Shown here piece by piece: positions 40,706 to 52,500 of a DNA stretch of 64,000 nt. The notes below the pieces were generated by a model. It saw nothing but the letters and a program-made list of their open reading frames with translations, searched no databases and was not told the DNA's origin. The stretch covers positions 14,704,924 through 14,768,923 of the forward strand of contig NC_089732.1 of NCBI RefSeq assembly GCF_035083965.1, written 5' to 3'. The translations under genes and the position numbers were made by a program. The first letter of the stretch is position 1. Every line of letters starts with the position of its first letter. Source of the stretch: Branchiostoma lanceolatum. Taxonomy: Eukaryota; Chordata; Leptocardii; Amphioxiformes; Branchiostomatidae.

Positions 40706-41263
40706 TTTTTTACCTGAAAGCCTACGAAAGGCTCCGCGACCTACGGGTATCGGCTGATGATTCTTTATGATTTGTGCAAGTATTGAAAAGACCCCCATCT
40801 GCCTGCATTGCTGCCGAAAATGTCATTGAAGAGCTCGCAGGTGGAGGGGTAGAACAAATATAAAAGAAAAGCAAAAGGAAATGTACAGTATTTGTTCTAA
40901 AAAGTGTGGGCATCTGAAGTACACACAGTAGATAAAGTTAAAAACTTGTTATCGACACCCCTCTTCACTTGCAAGGTCTGATCCTAACTGCCAAATGAAA
41001 GAGAAAGAAAATAATGTATACTAATGAGCGCAATAACAAGCAATCAATGTACTGAATCTATTACGGACGAGAAAAAGCAATTTGAGAAGAGGAGAAAATT
41101 GTCTGATATGATGGGTAAAATCTACCGCGCGGCTGGAGTGGTCATATCCCGTCACCAGAAGTTACCGTCGATAGTTTACAAAACACATACATCTACAATA
41201 TTTCATGGAAGAAGACCACGTCCCCGACTTGGACGAGTCGCCACAAACTTTCCTGAATAATAG

Positions 41264-43078
41264 TCCCAAGAGGCGGTATGAGGCGAGTAGGTCGGCAAAC
41301 CGGAACCGGAAACACTCTACGGAAAGTTGACAGTGACGGATACAAGGGAGATGACGAAGACAACGATAGTGACTATGATATTGATGTCATGTCTGTGAAA
41401 AGTGATGCTGGAATGGAAACTGAACAAGCATTCGATGATGCCACTGGCACCGATGATGCCGGGGTTAAAGCATATGTAGCTACATGCATGAGCCGGGATG
41501 ACTTAGTGTTCATCAAGACAATGTCGGAGAGGGTGCGAAGAAAACAACCCTTACAGGAAACAAAGACAGCATCGAGAGGCAGCATTGGCACCTCCACAGC
41601 AGGCAAGGTGTCCCCAAACACCGCAAACACATTCGTTTCTAGATCTATTAGTGATGTTGGCGACAAACGTGACATTCGGCACCCTTCGGACACCCTCCCT
41701 CCAGATTTTAAGAGCTCTCGAAACGCCCGGAGTCCAAGTTTGATGTATACGGAAGAAACCCCAAACCCTGACTTACAAAATGCATGCAATCCAAATATAG
41801 GGCATCCACAAAACGTCCACATGCCCCATACACAGCCGGAACCAGCCTTGAATCCAGTCGAAAGCATCCAGTCTGCATATCCGAAAGATGATGAAGCCGC
41901 CTCTAGTTCAACTCTGAGTGAGGACGATGTCCAGCCGTATGCTGTCAGATACCAGGAAGAAGGCGGTGCCTGCTGTACACCATATGCTGTAGCGTACGGG
42001 GACCAGGATGACACCGATAGTTCCAACACAAAAACTTCTTCCAGCTGCAGCAACGACACTAATAATTCAGCCCTTGATGGAGACTTGCATGACATTGGAC
42101 ATCTATTGACTGCACTGGGGACGACGTCCTTACAAAACGCTCTAAAGCCGAATCCGATGTACGGGCAAGACATCCTTAACCCTGTGGATCCGATTGCACC
42201 GAATCCAATGCCAAATGCTCACCAAGAAGCCAGTTGTGGTGAGTCATGTTTGCATTTACTAACATTCACTTTGTCATTTTTAAAGTTGTAAATGATATCG
42301 GTCAAGATAATTTGTCTGTGTGTGTGTGTTTATGTGTGTGTGTGTGTGTGTTTGAGTAAATGTACGTTTCAATGTGTGTGCTTCTTTGTGTATGTATGTT
42401 TTTGTAAATATACATTTCAATGTGTGTGTTTGTGTGTGTGTATGTGTGTGTGTGTGTGTTTGTATGTGTGTGTGTATGTGTGTTGGGAAGCAAGAGAGAA
42501 AATCAGAGTTACTCTGCAATTGTGTAAATGAATTAAAAGTTCGCATGTCTTCAGTTGTGCTTACGGCTTTGGACACCCTTATTCAATCATTTAAGAAACA
42601 ATATTCAATATTTTCAGATGATGAAGCTGCCTCTAGTTCAGCTATGAGTGAGGACGATGTCCAGCCGTATGCTGTCAGATACCAGGAAGAAGGCGGTGTC
42701 GGCTGTACACCATATGCTGTAGCGTACGGGGACCAGGATGACACCGATAGTTCCAACACTAAAACTTCTTCCAGCAACGATACCGAAAACTCTGATAGAA
42801 ACCAGCATGATAGTGGAAATCCTTTGAGTTCGACTGCACTCGGGCCGACGTCGGTGAAAAACGCTCGGAACCCGAATCCGGTGTACGGGCAAGACATGGA
42901 CGTCACCGTAAACCCTACGGATCCGATTGAAGCGCAAAACGCACCGAATCCAATGCCAAATGCTCACCAAGAAGCCAGTTGTGGTGAGACATGTTTATAT
43001 TTATTAACATTCGTCTTGTCATCTTTAAAGTTTTAAAAATGTCGTCAAAGAATATTAGATCGATCGAACTATCTATCT

Positions 43079-43127
<49 letters not shown>

Positions 43128-43130
43128 TTT

Positions 43131-43179
<49 letters not shown>

Positions 43180-46100
43180 TTATCTATCCATCTATCTATC
43201 CATCTATCTATCTACATATATATATATATATATATTATATTATCACATAGCCAGATGGCGTCTACCAATCAGAAGCCTCCATTCCCTATGTGTTATGGCG
43301 CCATAAATACCCTTTCACCCGTTTCATTATGTAGAGGGGGAGCCGGGGAGGTTATCGTTTATATAATGTTTATTTGTTCTCAAAATATTTACTATCTTAG
43401 AATAAATCAAATCTTGTGTAAGCATATGTCAAAACAGAATAAACCATTTCAGTACAAGTCAAAAGTGGAAATTTTGGGTTTCAAAATGAAATCTATCAGC
43501 TTCTGTACAAAAAGGACAAATGTAAATTCTGAAATGCATTTTTAATAGTATAAGGCATCAGTGCGTCATACAGGAATTGTCTTCTCTTATATTGGTCAGT
43601 TTGGATAATAACGTTAATGACGCGCCTATTCCTCGGTGTATATGGTGTGATAACGCCTGGTCATGTGCTAAAACCACCTCTTAAACCACCTCGTTCACTT
43701 CGCTCACTCTGTAGTTTTATTCGGTGGTTATAGAACATGGCCAGGCGTTTAGACACCATATACACCTCGGGGCGGATCATTAACGCTAAATCCTATTATG
43801 TTATATCATATCATATCATATCATACATGTATCATATCATATTATATTATATTTTGTGATATGTGCTTTTCAGCGTGTACATCTCGCTGGATAGTCGCTG
43901 CTGTAACCACTGCTATCGTCCTGGTGCTTTTGATCATCGCTGGAACCTTTGTCGGGTTATACTTTGGCATCAACGTGCAGGATGATCAAAAGGCAGGTCT
44001 TTTATAATTCTACTTGTGAGCTTTGCTAGCTGCTATCTGTTTCAGAGATTTTTGTAGTTGCCTACATCGCCAAGTATGCCTTGCCTTCATACTTTTTTCA
44101 GGACACTGAGTAAGATTAATTTCAGTTTTGTACCCACTCCACTTCAAAACACATTTACTGCATGTATGCAGGTGATTCATTGTATTCCAATGGAGGGATT
44201 TCGAGCCCAAAACGGTGACGTATAGGGTAGCTGGGGGTTACCATTACTAAATGTAGCAGCAGCATGCCCTTCTGTGTACCTCTGTCTTTAAAGAACATGC
44301 TGGAGGCTTCTTTTGATAGTATCCCAGAGACTTCAATAAGCTACACATGTGGCTTGCAGCATGGAACACAGAAGTACGGTCAGCACGGCATGTTGCTACT
44401 AATAGTAATCGTTATCGCCATATTGATTCAGGTTCCGTCTCTGCATAAATTTAAGCTAATTGAGAAATAAAAAAAAGTACGATATCCTATTCTCTTTACA
44501 GCCGACACAATCTGTGAACTCTACCCACTCTGTTGACCCTGCCTTCTCTATGACTGAGGCGACGGCAGTGCCCGATCCCATGTCTAAACCCTTGGTAAGC
44601 TGCTTCATATCCGTTGGCCAGTGGCTACAATTGCTAGCCCTAGGAAGTAAGCAATGTCTTGCGGTTAGAGTTCAAATCCCTGGTAGGCCTCAATGTCGTA
44701 CCCTTCAAAAAAAGCTATTTCCTCACTCGACTTATGTGAAAATGAGTACCTGGTTTCGGTGAGGGACGTACTACGACAAGGGATGTAAAGCCAGAGGTCC
44801 TGTGTTTGAGAAGTGCTACGCCTTGAGGTGGTAAAGCCAACAAACGACCAAAGAAAATCAACCATTATCATCATGCAGGTTCAATGCTGTGCTTTTATAT
44901 AATGTAATATAATATAGATATATTTATTTTCCTCTTATCTTACAAGGGGCGACTAGACAATCAAGCTCTAGTTATCTTATGCATTGCATTTATCATTATT
45001 CTTTCAATTGACAGATGCGTTCTGTAAACGGCCAAACAGCACCGATAGTACCATCAGACTCCAGCCGCTCAGAAGGTGCCACACCAACAACAACGTTAAC
45101 CCCCAGCAGCTCTCAAAATGTCACGCCGCCGACAACCTCCAACAATTTCCAAGGTGCTATATTGCCATTGGCCACCAACAGCTTACGACTTGAAGGTAAC
45201 TATCCCTAATATGGAGACTGGTAGGAGAAGAAGCCAGGGAAATGTACAGGCCAATCTGTTTCCAAATTCAACAGTACATACAACTTTCACACGCGTAATT
45301 TCATCATCAGACATTTTACATCATCAGACATTTTACGCGTCACTAAAGAAACAGAAATTTAGAGATATTTTAAAAAAATTATACTTATCACTTAATTGTG
45401 CAAGAGAAAGGCAAAAAGTAACTTACCACTAGGCATTCCGGTCGATTGAACCTTGAAGCATGCCATATATTAACATCAATAGTGTATCAACACATGATTA
45501 CAGATACACATAAAAACATTTCTGATATTTTCCAACTTTTACAAACAAACAAAAGTTCTGTGTCATATACAATTCGCAGTCTTGTGGCTTTACTGTGTTC
45601 TATCTACAATTCTGAATTTTTACCCTCAAACAGTTACATCATAGACATGTGAATAGACACTCATTGTAAATCTGAAATCTATGTAACACTAGACTAACTT
45701 GTTGTTGCAGAAAAAAACGCAGACAACGTTACATCAAAGCAGATAGTGATTGGTGGGAAGGGAAAAGACCCTGGAAAACTTGACGAGCCTCATGGAGCGG
45801 CTGTTTCTGCCGAAAATGAGGTATTCGTCGCTGATACATACAACAAACGCGTCCAAGTCTTCAGAGTGACTGGGATTTTTCTCCGCCTCTTTCCAACCGT
45901 CGTCCCGGGTGAGCAAGGCCTATCAATGTACCCTTACGACATTGCCATTGACAAGGAGGGACATGCATTGGTAGTGGGCAAATATAGTTTGGGTCCAAAA
46001 AATGTGTATGTGTCACAGTACAGTCGAGACGGCCATCCAGTCACCACAATCGACGTAAAGCGAACAGACTATTACCCCAAAATCGCAGTGGACACGCGAA

Positions 46101-46555
46101 ATAACAAAACCATCGTGCTCGCTTCAAATAAAATCTTCATGTTTCAACCAGACGGTTCGTTCGACGGAAGCTTTGGCAGGGAGGAAGGTGTTCAAATGAA
46201 ACACGTCACATCAGACAAGGACGGCAATATCCTTATTACAGACCCGTTCACGTCAAACGTCCACGTGTACAATCACTCCGGACATCCACTTTTGTCATTC
46301 CGTACGGTCAGCCGCGTTGGACACGGGGAAGGGGATCCCAGAGGCATTTGTACGGACGGTATGGGTCACATCATCGTGGCTGACTCGGCAAACGGGCGGG
46401 TAGACATGTTTACAAGCCGCGGGGAGTTTATCCGCACCATCGTTACCATCAAAAGCCCGCAGGGTCTCGCTTTGGGGCCGGACGGGGATTTGGTGGTAAC
46501 GAACGTAAATGACGATATTGTGACCATCTTTCCTAGCAAAATGCTGCTTCAGTAG
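41264..46555 (+). CDS. Type II membrane NHL-propeller protein (plus strand, inverted twin)
   Basis: Exons 41278 (or 41264 after AATAATAG)-42238, 42618-42983, 43874-43992, 44502-44594, 45015-45195 and 45711-46555 join in phase to 854 codons from the ATG. It is the head-to-head twin of the minus gene: exon 1 is largely identical, and helix, stalk and propeller exons correspond one to one. It has one additional exon (42618-42983) that repeats the second half of exon 1. Motifs: QPYAVRYQEE, TPYAVAYGDQ (twice each), NPMY, NPVY; helix WIVAAVTTAIVLVLLIIAG; stalk rich in Thr/Ser/Pro; NHL repeats to residue 854. An AATAAA is at 46741-46746 and a second, shared with the paralogues' 3' flank, at 48241-48246. 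Membrane topology and signalling role are inferred as for the twin. Confidence 0.85.
42313..42484. repeat. (GT)n microsatellite cluster
   Basis: Interrupted tg repeats within the intron between the two tail exons. Confidence 0.95.
42618..42983 (+). CDS. Duplicated tail exon with PYAV/NPxY block
   Basis: This 366-bp exon (phase 1/1) begins DDEAASSSAMSEDDVQPYAV and is a near copy of 41891-42238, the second half of exon 1. It ends with the same EASC|G junction. It adds 122 residues with a second pair of PYAV motifs and an NPVY. Because the phases are symmetric it can be included or skipped without frame change. The minus twin lacks it. Confidence 0.88.
43064..43240. repeat. (CTAT)n microsatellite with terminal (TA)n
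   Basis: Long run of ctat/tatc units followed by tatatata in the intron before the helix exon. Confidence 0.95.
43612..43795. mobile_element. 184-bp foldback element
   Basis: CGTTAATGA and TCATTAACG mark the outer ends. The arms (ggtgtatatggtgt / acaccatatacacc; aacgcctgg / ccaggcgtt) pair imperfectly over about 70 bp around a short centre with aaaccacctcg. No coding capacity; a MITE. Confidence 0.75.
43874..43992 (+). CDS. Transmembrane exon of the plus NHL gene, with GC donor
   Basis: Encodes ACTSRWIVAAVTTAIVLVLL and IIAGTFVGLYFG, ending DDQK at AAG|GCAGGT. Only the GC donor leaves the next exon (PTQSVNSTHSVDP) in frame; using the GT three bases on would bring a stop. Confidence 0.85.
44625..44875 (+). 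mobile_element. SINE-like repeat shared with the inverted twin
   Basis: Contains GAGTTCAAATCCCTGGTAGG (B-box-like) and the same downstream words as 35764-36015, at the same position of the paralogous intron. Confidence 0.55.
45711..46555 (+). CDS. NHL beta-propeller exon of the plus twin
   Basis: Begins EKNADNVTSKQIVIGGKGKD after GTTGTTGCAG and ends at TAG 46553-46555. NHL repeats match the minus twin closely (VFVADTYNKRVQVF, DPRGICTDGMGHIIVAD, NGRVDMFTSRGEF). Confidence 0.92.
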
Positions 46556-49081
46556 TATTTGTTTTTTTTGGTTTTTTTTTCATTTAAGTTTTTATCTATT
46601 TACAGACAAAAGTATTTTCGACTGACTCGCAGATGTTACTTTGTGAATATATCGGGGATGGGGAAGTATCTACTTCAAGGAGAAGCAATGGAAAATAACT
46701 GTGAACACTTGTTTATCAATTTAATTGTTAATTTGATGAAAATAAATTGTGGGAGATGCATTCGGAAGTTTGCTGTGCCAGCAAGAGCAATTACAACTAA
46801 AGTTTAATTTCTTTTCAATATACTTTAGAGCGTATTATCATTGTTGATTGCATGTTTTATATCAATACTAATAATTCAACAGAGAATAGAAATAAGTGAA
46901 TGATATGTTTGGTACAGAAAATTATTGAGGGGAATGTTTTGAAGTCTCAAGATGAAGTCACTAGTTGTAACTTTAAAGATAAAGGGGCTCGTCACGTTTG
47001 CCTTAACAATAACGTAACATGACCAATTAACGTCCGATTTATGCAAAACGTATTTATCTTAAAACCGCGCGGACAGAGCCAAATTTCAAACCCATGGGCA
47101 GAAATATCAGCTGTTCTAAAAAGAAAATGCATGGTCTGTAAGTTTTTCTCCGCCTGTTTAACGCCGTGCGAGGATGTATTTATATTGAGGTATATGATGA
47201 AGAATTGTGCTAGTGTAACCCATTATCGTCCACTTCTGAATCTTTTCCCTTCTAGCGCTATGCTTGTAGAACATAGACCAGAAAAAAATGAACAGTAACA
47301 GTCCAAAGTAGTCTGCAGACAAATGATAGTAAAATCACTATGTCTGTCCGGCCACTTGCTTAACGCGATGGAAAAAAACAATATTTATGTGTACATTTCC
47401 CCCACATGCGCGGCACGTGGCGTTCACGTGGTATACGCATGGCCATTATGTTTTGCTGTGCAAAAATTAAAGAGATGACTAAGGATCATACTTATGATGT
47501 TCTTTATTGCTCATGAGAACAGGCTTTGGCATCATACACCACGACATGTGGACATGAGCCAAACCGGACGTAAATAGGTTCTGCAAGTAAATAGGTCATG
47601 TTACGTTAGCTTCTGCCTAAAATTCATGTTCAAATAATTAGCCTTGTAACTCTAGTTTTAGATGGTGTTCCCTTTAGAAATAGAATTCTTTGTCCGTGGT
47701 TGTATATTACACGTGATAACTTCGCTGTAAATGATTGCTCGAAGCATGATTGTAAGCTACACACAAGTTACGACATTGGTTGAAAACAATGTTGACATTT
47801 TCAATGTGCGACAACACAATTGTTATCTGTTTGAGGACATTAGGCATACATAAGCTAGTAGCAATACTTTAGTATGTGATTGCAGTGTTTTTTCTAGTGC
47901 TGTAAGTGAGATAGCTCCTAGCCATATTCGTCGTGCAATCTTAAGCATGCAATCATGCATGTGCTGTACAAATCCAGCCGTCTTATTACGGAAAATTCTG
48001 CCTTTGATCTTTGTCAGCGATGTGTTCCGTCACAAAGTGCTTGAAAATTTTACGCCATCAAAATCGTACGACGGTCTACGACGAATATAACCGAGGCAAA
48101 ATGAAAGTGGTGCACGTATGAAAAAGGTTTTCACGAAAAGATTTTTGTCGATGACGACTGGTACTTTCACCATCATTATCATTCATGAATGCTTCAGTGA
48201 TATTGTCTGTGAGGGCTGATTGTTGATTTTGAATAATCACAATAAAACATTATGCACTGATTGCTCTCCTGTCACGTTGCACGGTGGTGTGCTGTACCAT
48301 AATTTACATGACTGTACGCGTGGGTGTGTTGTGATTTGTTAAGTGTACGAATGTCTATCAAAATGATTGAGGCAATCTCAAAACAGAGAAGTTGAAGTAT
48401 TGCATTATTTATTCAGAGCTTTATGACCTTTGCCATATAATGTAAACTCATACAACTGACATATTACAACAGTTTCTCATTCAAATTGTAAACAAAGTGC
48501 TTTGTTCCCGAAATATCAAATAATGATATACCTATGTAAAACAAAATGTCTTAAGTATGGAGGTCCTAGTTAATGATGTTTACCTTTCGTTAACTTTCAG
48601 AAGCCACAAAATATCAAACTTTCGTCTGTCACAACTACGGTATTTTCAATTACTATTTTCACATCAATTATTTAATTGAGGATGTGATTCTTTTGCATCA
48701 AAATCAGTTAAGGACTTTAAAAGGAAAGTTAACTTTCCTTCAAATGCGGCTGTTGTTTTATTTAAACATGATCGAAAAAAAATAGACTGAAACTGGTGAA
48801 AACAGTGATGATAAATATTGACGAAATTAATGAAAACCAATATTCTACGTCAACTTATAAACACTTTGCAACTACATGGTATTGTAGGTTTCCGCATCAT
48901 TTTGTAACGACGACTACAAATGTTTTACTTAAAGTAAGTATGAATAAGTATCATAACAGTTACCACTGATGTTAATTACCAGGAAAACTCACAAAATATT
49001 TGTAAAATGGATAAATAACAATATAAACTGTGTAGTAAGTTTTTTTTTTAAATACTAAAATTGAGACATGAATAAATGCAC
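46556..49081. other. 3' flank of the plus NHL gene, inverted copy of the L/R blocks
   Basis: From about 46800 to 48560 the sequence is the inverse of 29930-31579 and 32640-34210, confirming that the duplication included at least 1.6 kb of 3' flank. The rest is AT-rich and unassigned. No gene is recognised. Confidence 0.55.
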
Positions 49082-49445
49082 AGCTCCTAACAAAAAGAAA
49101 ATTGCTTCAATGGTTGACATTATGTGGCCGGCAATTGGTAATGGAAAATGATTAATGACTTCATCTATGTTATTGTACGTCGGAGCTTGATGTTCCTGCC
49201 ACGTGTAGGTGGTCGTTATGATTATGTATATCTTGGTGGAAAGATGTGTACACGTGACTGCATGACGTCACAGGGGTCATGATCAAGCACCAACGAAAAC
49301 TTAACTTGTAGTAAAGTGAAACAGTAGTGTGATGTTGAAGGTGAAAAACTCTCAGTAACAGTTTTCAAGCTTGCGTCATATTGTCAACACCCTTTGGCCA
49401 ATCTTGTTGATTGCGAGAAGCTCGTCGAGTTTCAAAATCAGCAAT
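49082..49445 (+). promoter_or_regulatory. Conserved promoter block of the third NHL gene
   Basis: Aligned with 40341-40705. It contains CACGTGACTGCATGACGTCA (an E-box-like CACGTG and a full CRE, TGACGTCA at 49263-49270) and ends 81 bp before the start codon at 49527. Confidence 0.6.
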
Positions 49446-49526
49446 TCGCAACGTACCAGCGGTGATAGCGACAGTGATTAAATTTCAACATCAGAAACAT
49501 AAAGCCCTTAAACGTACATCCGAACA

Positions 49527-52500
49527 ATGGCCGAGGCACCCATGTCTGACGTCATACCGAGGGATACCGTGACTGATTTCTCAACAGAAGGTATGTCTAT
49601 CGAATAGACTGTATGCTAGTAACTACTTCGCAGGCACGCGGCGGTGGTTAGTTATGTTGCATGGTATATGTAGGGGTGTCCCTGTGGTGTAGTGGTCTGC
49701 GCTTCTGTTACTTACCACTTCTGGTTCTGATTATTTGGAACCAGAAGGCCCGAGTTCAACTCCCGAGTAGGACACCTCTGGACAAGAGGCGCATTGAGTC
49801 AGACCAAAGACTTTATAGAGATGGTACATACATAACCCTATCTAGACCGGGGGGGGGGGGGGGGGGGGGCTAAAAGTGCCCGCGCCAACTTTGACATCGT
49901 ATAACTGCCTAACGACGTATGGTAGGACAACCAAACTTGGTGACTTTTCCTAAAATTTAGTTGGCAACAATATTATTATAAAAGTATAAGTTCATCATTA
50001 TTCGTGTTGCCATGGCAACGGGTTTCTGAAGAGGCATTTTATGCAAATTTCACTAATTTCGATTTAAACATCTTTGTTTCCAATGTTTTCTTGCTCAACC
50101 ACACTAGTTTCCTTCATGTATAACAACACATGTGATTTAATGTAACTGTCATGATTCAATATTCATGAATAATGCTTATTTGATGACGTCATCGCTCAAA
50201 ATCAAAGATGGCGGACGAAATAATTATTTTCGGATTAAACAGGCTTTTTCGCTTTTAAATTGGTCACAACCTGGAATTTTCTTTACCATAAACATTCAGA
50301 TTATTGCTTTTAGTCTATTTTGATTGTTATTTGGGATTAAACATGGAAACAATGTATTTTGAAAAATTTCAAAATGGCCGATCCAAGATGGCGGATCCCA
50401 GGGGGTTGCTTACAACACATGACGTCATTCTTCGACGTCTTTGCATACCTTCAAATCAATAATACGCACTATTTTGTTCAATACTTTTAGATATTATGGC
50501 AATTCCCTATTTCGGCAATAAAATCACATCGATGATGTCATAATATCGTCATATTACGTCATAACGTCACCAAAATTACAGGAATCATAAAACTTAACGT
50601 GAACATCACTCCCTGCAAATTTGGTGATGATAGAGAGCATACCGTTCGGAAGTTATGACGGGGGTCGAAAGAGCCCCCCCCCCCCCCCCCCCCCCCGTCC
50701 AAGAAGTCTCAAAAAAGCCCGGTCTAGATAGGGTTAACAAGCAGTATGGAAGTTAATCACACTCCACTGCCAGTGGCCTAGCCCCCTGCTGCAGTGATTG
50801 CCCAGGGCTAAGAAACAGGGATAGACACCGCCCCATACACCTTATGGTGTGGGAGGATTTTACCTTTTTTTGACTATACGTCCTATCGCACATGGCTTTT
50901 ACACGCCTCGAACTTCAGACGTTGTGTGAAGCCATCCAGGGAAAATATCTCGACTGGATTTGATGACAATGATTTCCACTATTGAGTTCTCAAAAAAAGC
51001 CATACTTTTTAATACCTAAATCCTGCGTTGTGACTTGTAGTTATATATAGCTGTTCCTTGCCGTCTTTTATAAGCTGGTCTAACATACGCAGTAGTTGAT
51101 ACGTCCATTACTTTGTAAGTGATCATGTACACCATGTCTAAGCATTGTTCTTCTGTCTTTGAATGACTTTAGCTCTAGCTACGCTTCCATTTTGCTGAGA
51201 CTTGAATCCGTTTTGTCTTCGTTCGTGTAGGTGAGACGAAAGCAAGGTTGGATACCGAAACTAAGAACTCTGTCTCCAAGCAAACTGGCAGTCATGATTC
51301 TACCTGCCACTCTGGTAGATATAAAAATGAAGACGACGACATTGATGATGAAATGCCTGGGAATATGGGAAGTGATGACAGTAACGTGGCTGGCATTTGC
51401 CATCCCACGGGTGGTCTCCGTCTAAATCCGCAGCAAGCCCGGGACCCTAATCCAATTTACAAGCAAAGAGTCACAAAGCCCAATCAAATGGGCCACCAAA
51501 ACGTCCAGAACTACACATCGATGTACCAAGATGACGCCACGGCGTGGGAACCAAACTGTCTCCCGAAACCTGCCTTCACTGAACCGTCGAACAGTGATGG
51601 TGATAACGCCTGCACCCAGCCATGTGCAGTTACACAAAAGGGAGAGGACAAAACCACACTCGGGCCAACCTACAATGACGACAGCGTCAGCATCCATCCA
51701 GGAGCTGCAAATGAAGATAGTGATGTATCCACTCGCAGACCAGCTTCACGTAACGACGATTGCACCCACCCTCATGCAGTTGCAAACCAAGATGCTTCCG
51801 TACCCGCTGGCAGCACAGCCAAATCTGAAGGCGTGCCCTACATCCAGCCGTATACAGTTGCAAACCAGGAAAATTGCTTACCCGCTAGCAGCACAGCCAA
51901 CTCAGATGGCGTGCCCTACATCCAGCCTTATGCAGTTGCAAACCAGGAAAGTTGCTTACCCACTAGCATCACAGCCAACTCAGATGGCGTGCCATACAGC
52001 CAACCATATGCGGTTGCAAACCAAGAAGATGGCATGCTCGCTTGTAGTCCATATGCGGTTGCATATCAGGAAGATAACAGTGATGATACCCCCTCAATCA
52101 AGCCATACGCTGTTAGATTCGAGAACAAGGCTGATGATAACAGAGGCATGTCCTCAAAAGGCGATGCTGCAGCTGATAACGGACAATCCATTGATGATGT
52201 TGATATCACACCATATGCTGTTGCCTACATGAGCCAGGATGACACAGTGTCCATCAAGGCGACTGTTGAAGAGGCGCAAGCGGGCCAGTCTTCAAGCAGC
52301 GGCAATGACCTCTCGTTTGACTCGCCAGGACGTCGCGGCTCATCCAAACATGAACCCGACTCTCAGCCCACAGACGGGACCATGCCTGATCCGCCAGGTG
52401 CACGGGTGCAGGTGCGAAACGTGCTGGTGCCAAATCTGATGTACGTGCCGAACGCTCAACCAGCTGCAGAAGCAGATTGCGGTAAGGCACATTGTATAAT

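Noticed and set aside
42292..43545. Open frames over the GT and CTAT repeats
   Set aside because: Low-complexity dinucleotide and tetranucleotide repeat translations with no splice or domain support.
49675..49776. Functional tRNA gene
   Set aside because: The acceptor stem pairs, but the T-stem does not, the anticodon arm is unclear, and SINE body sequence follows.
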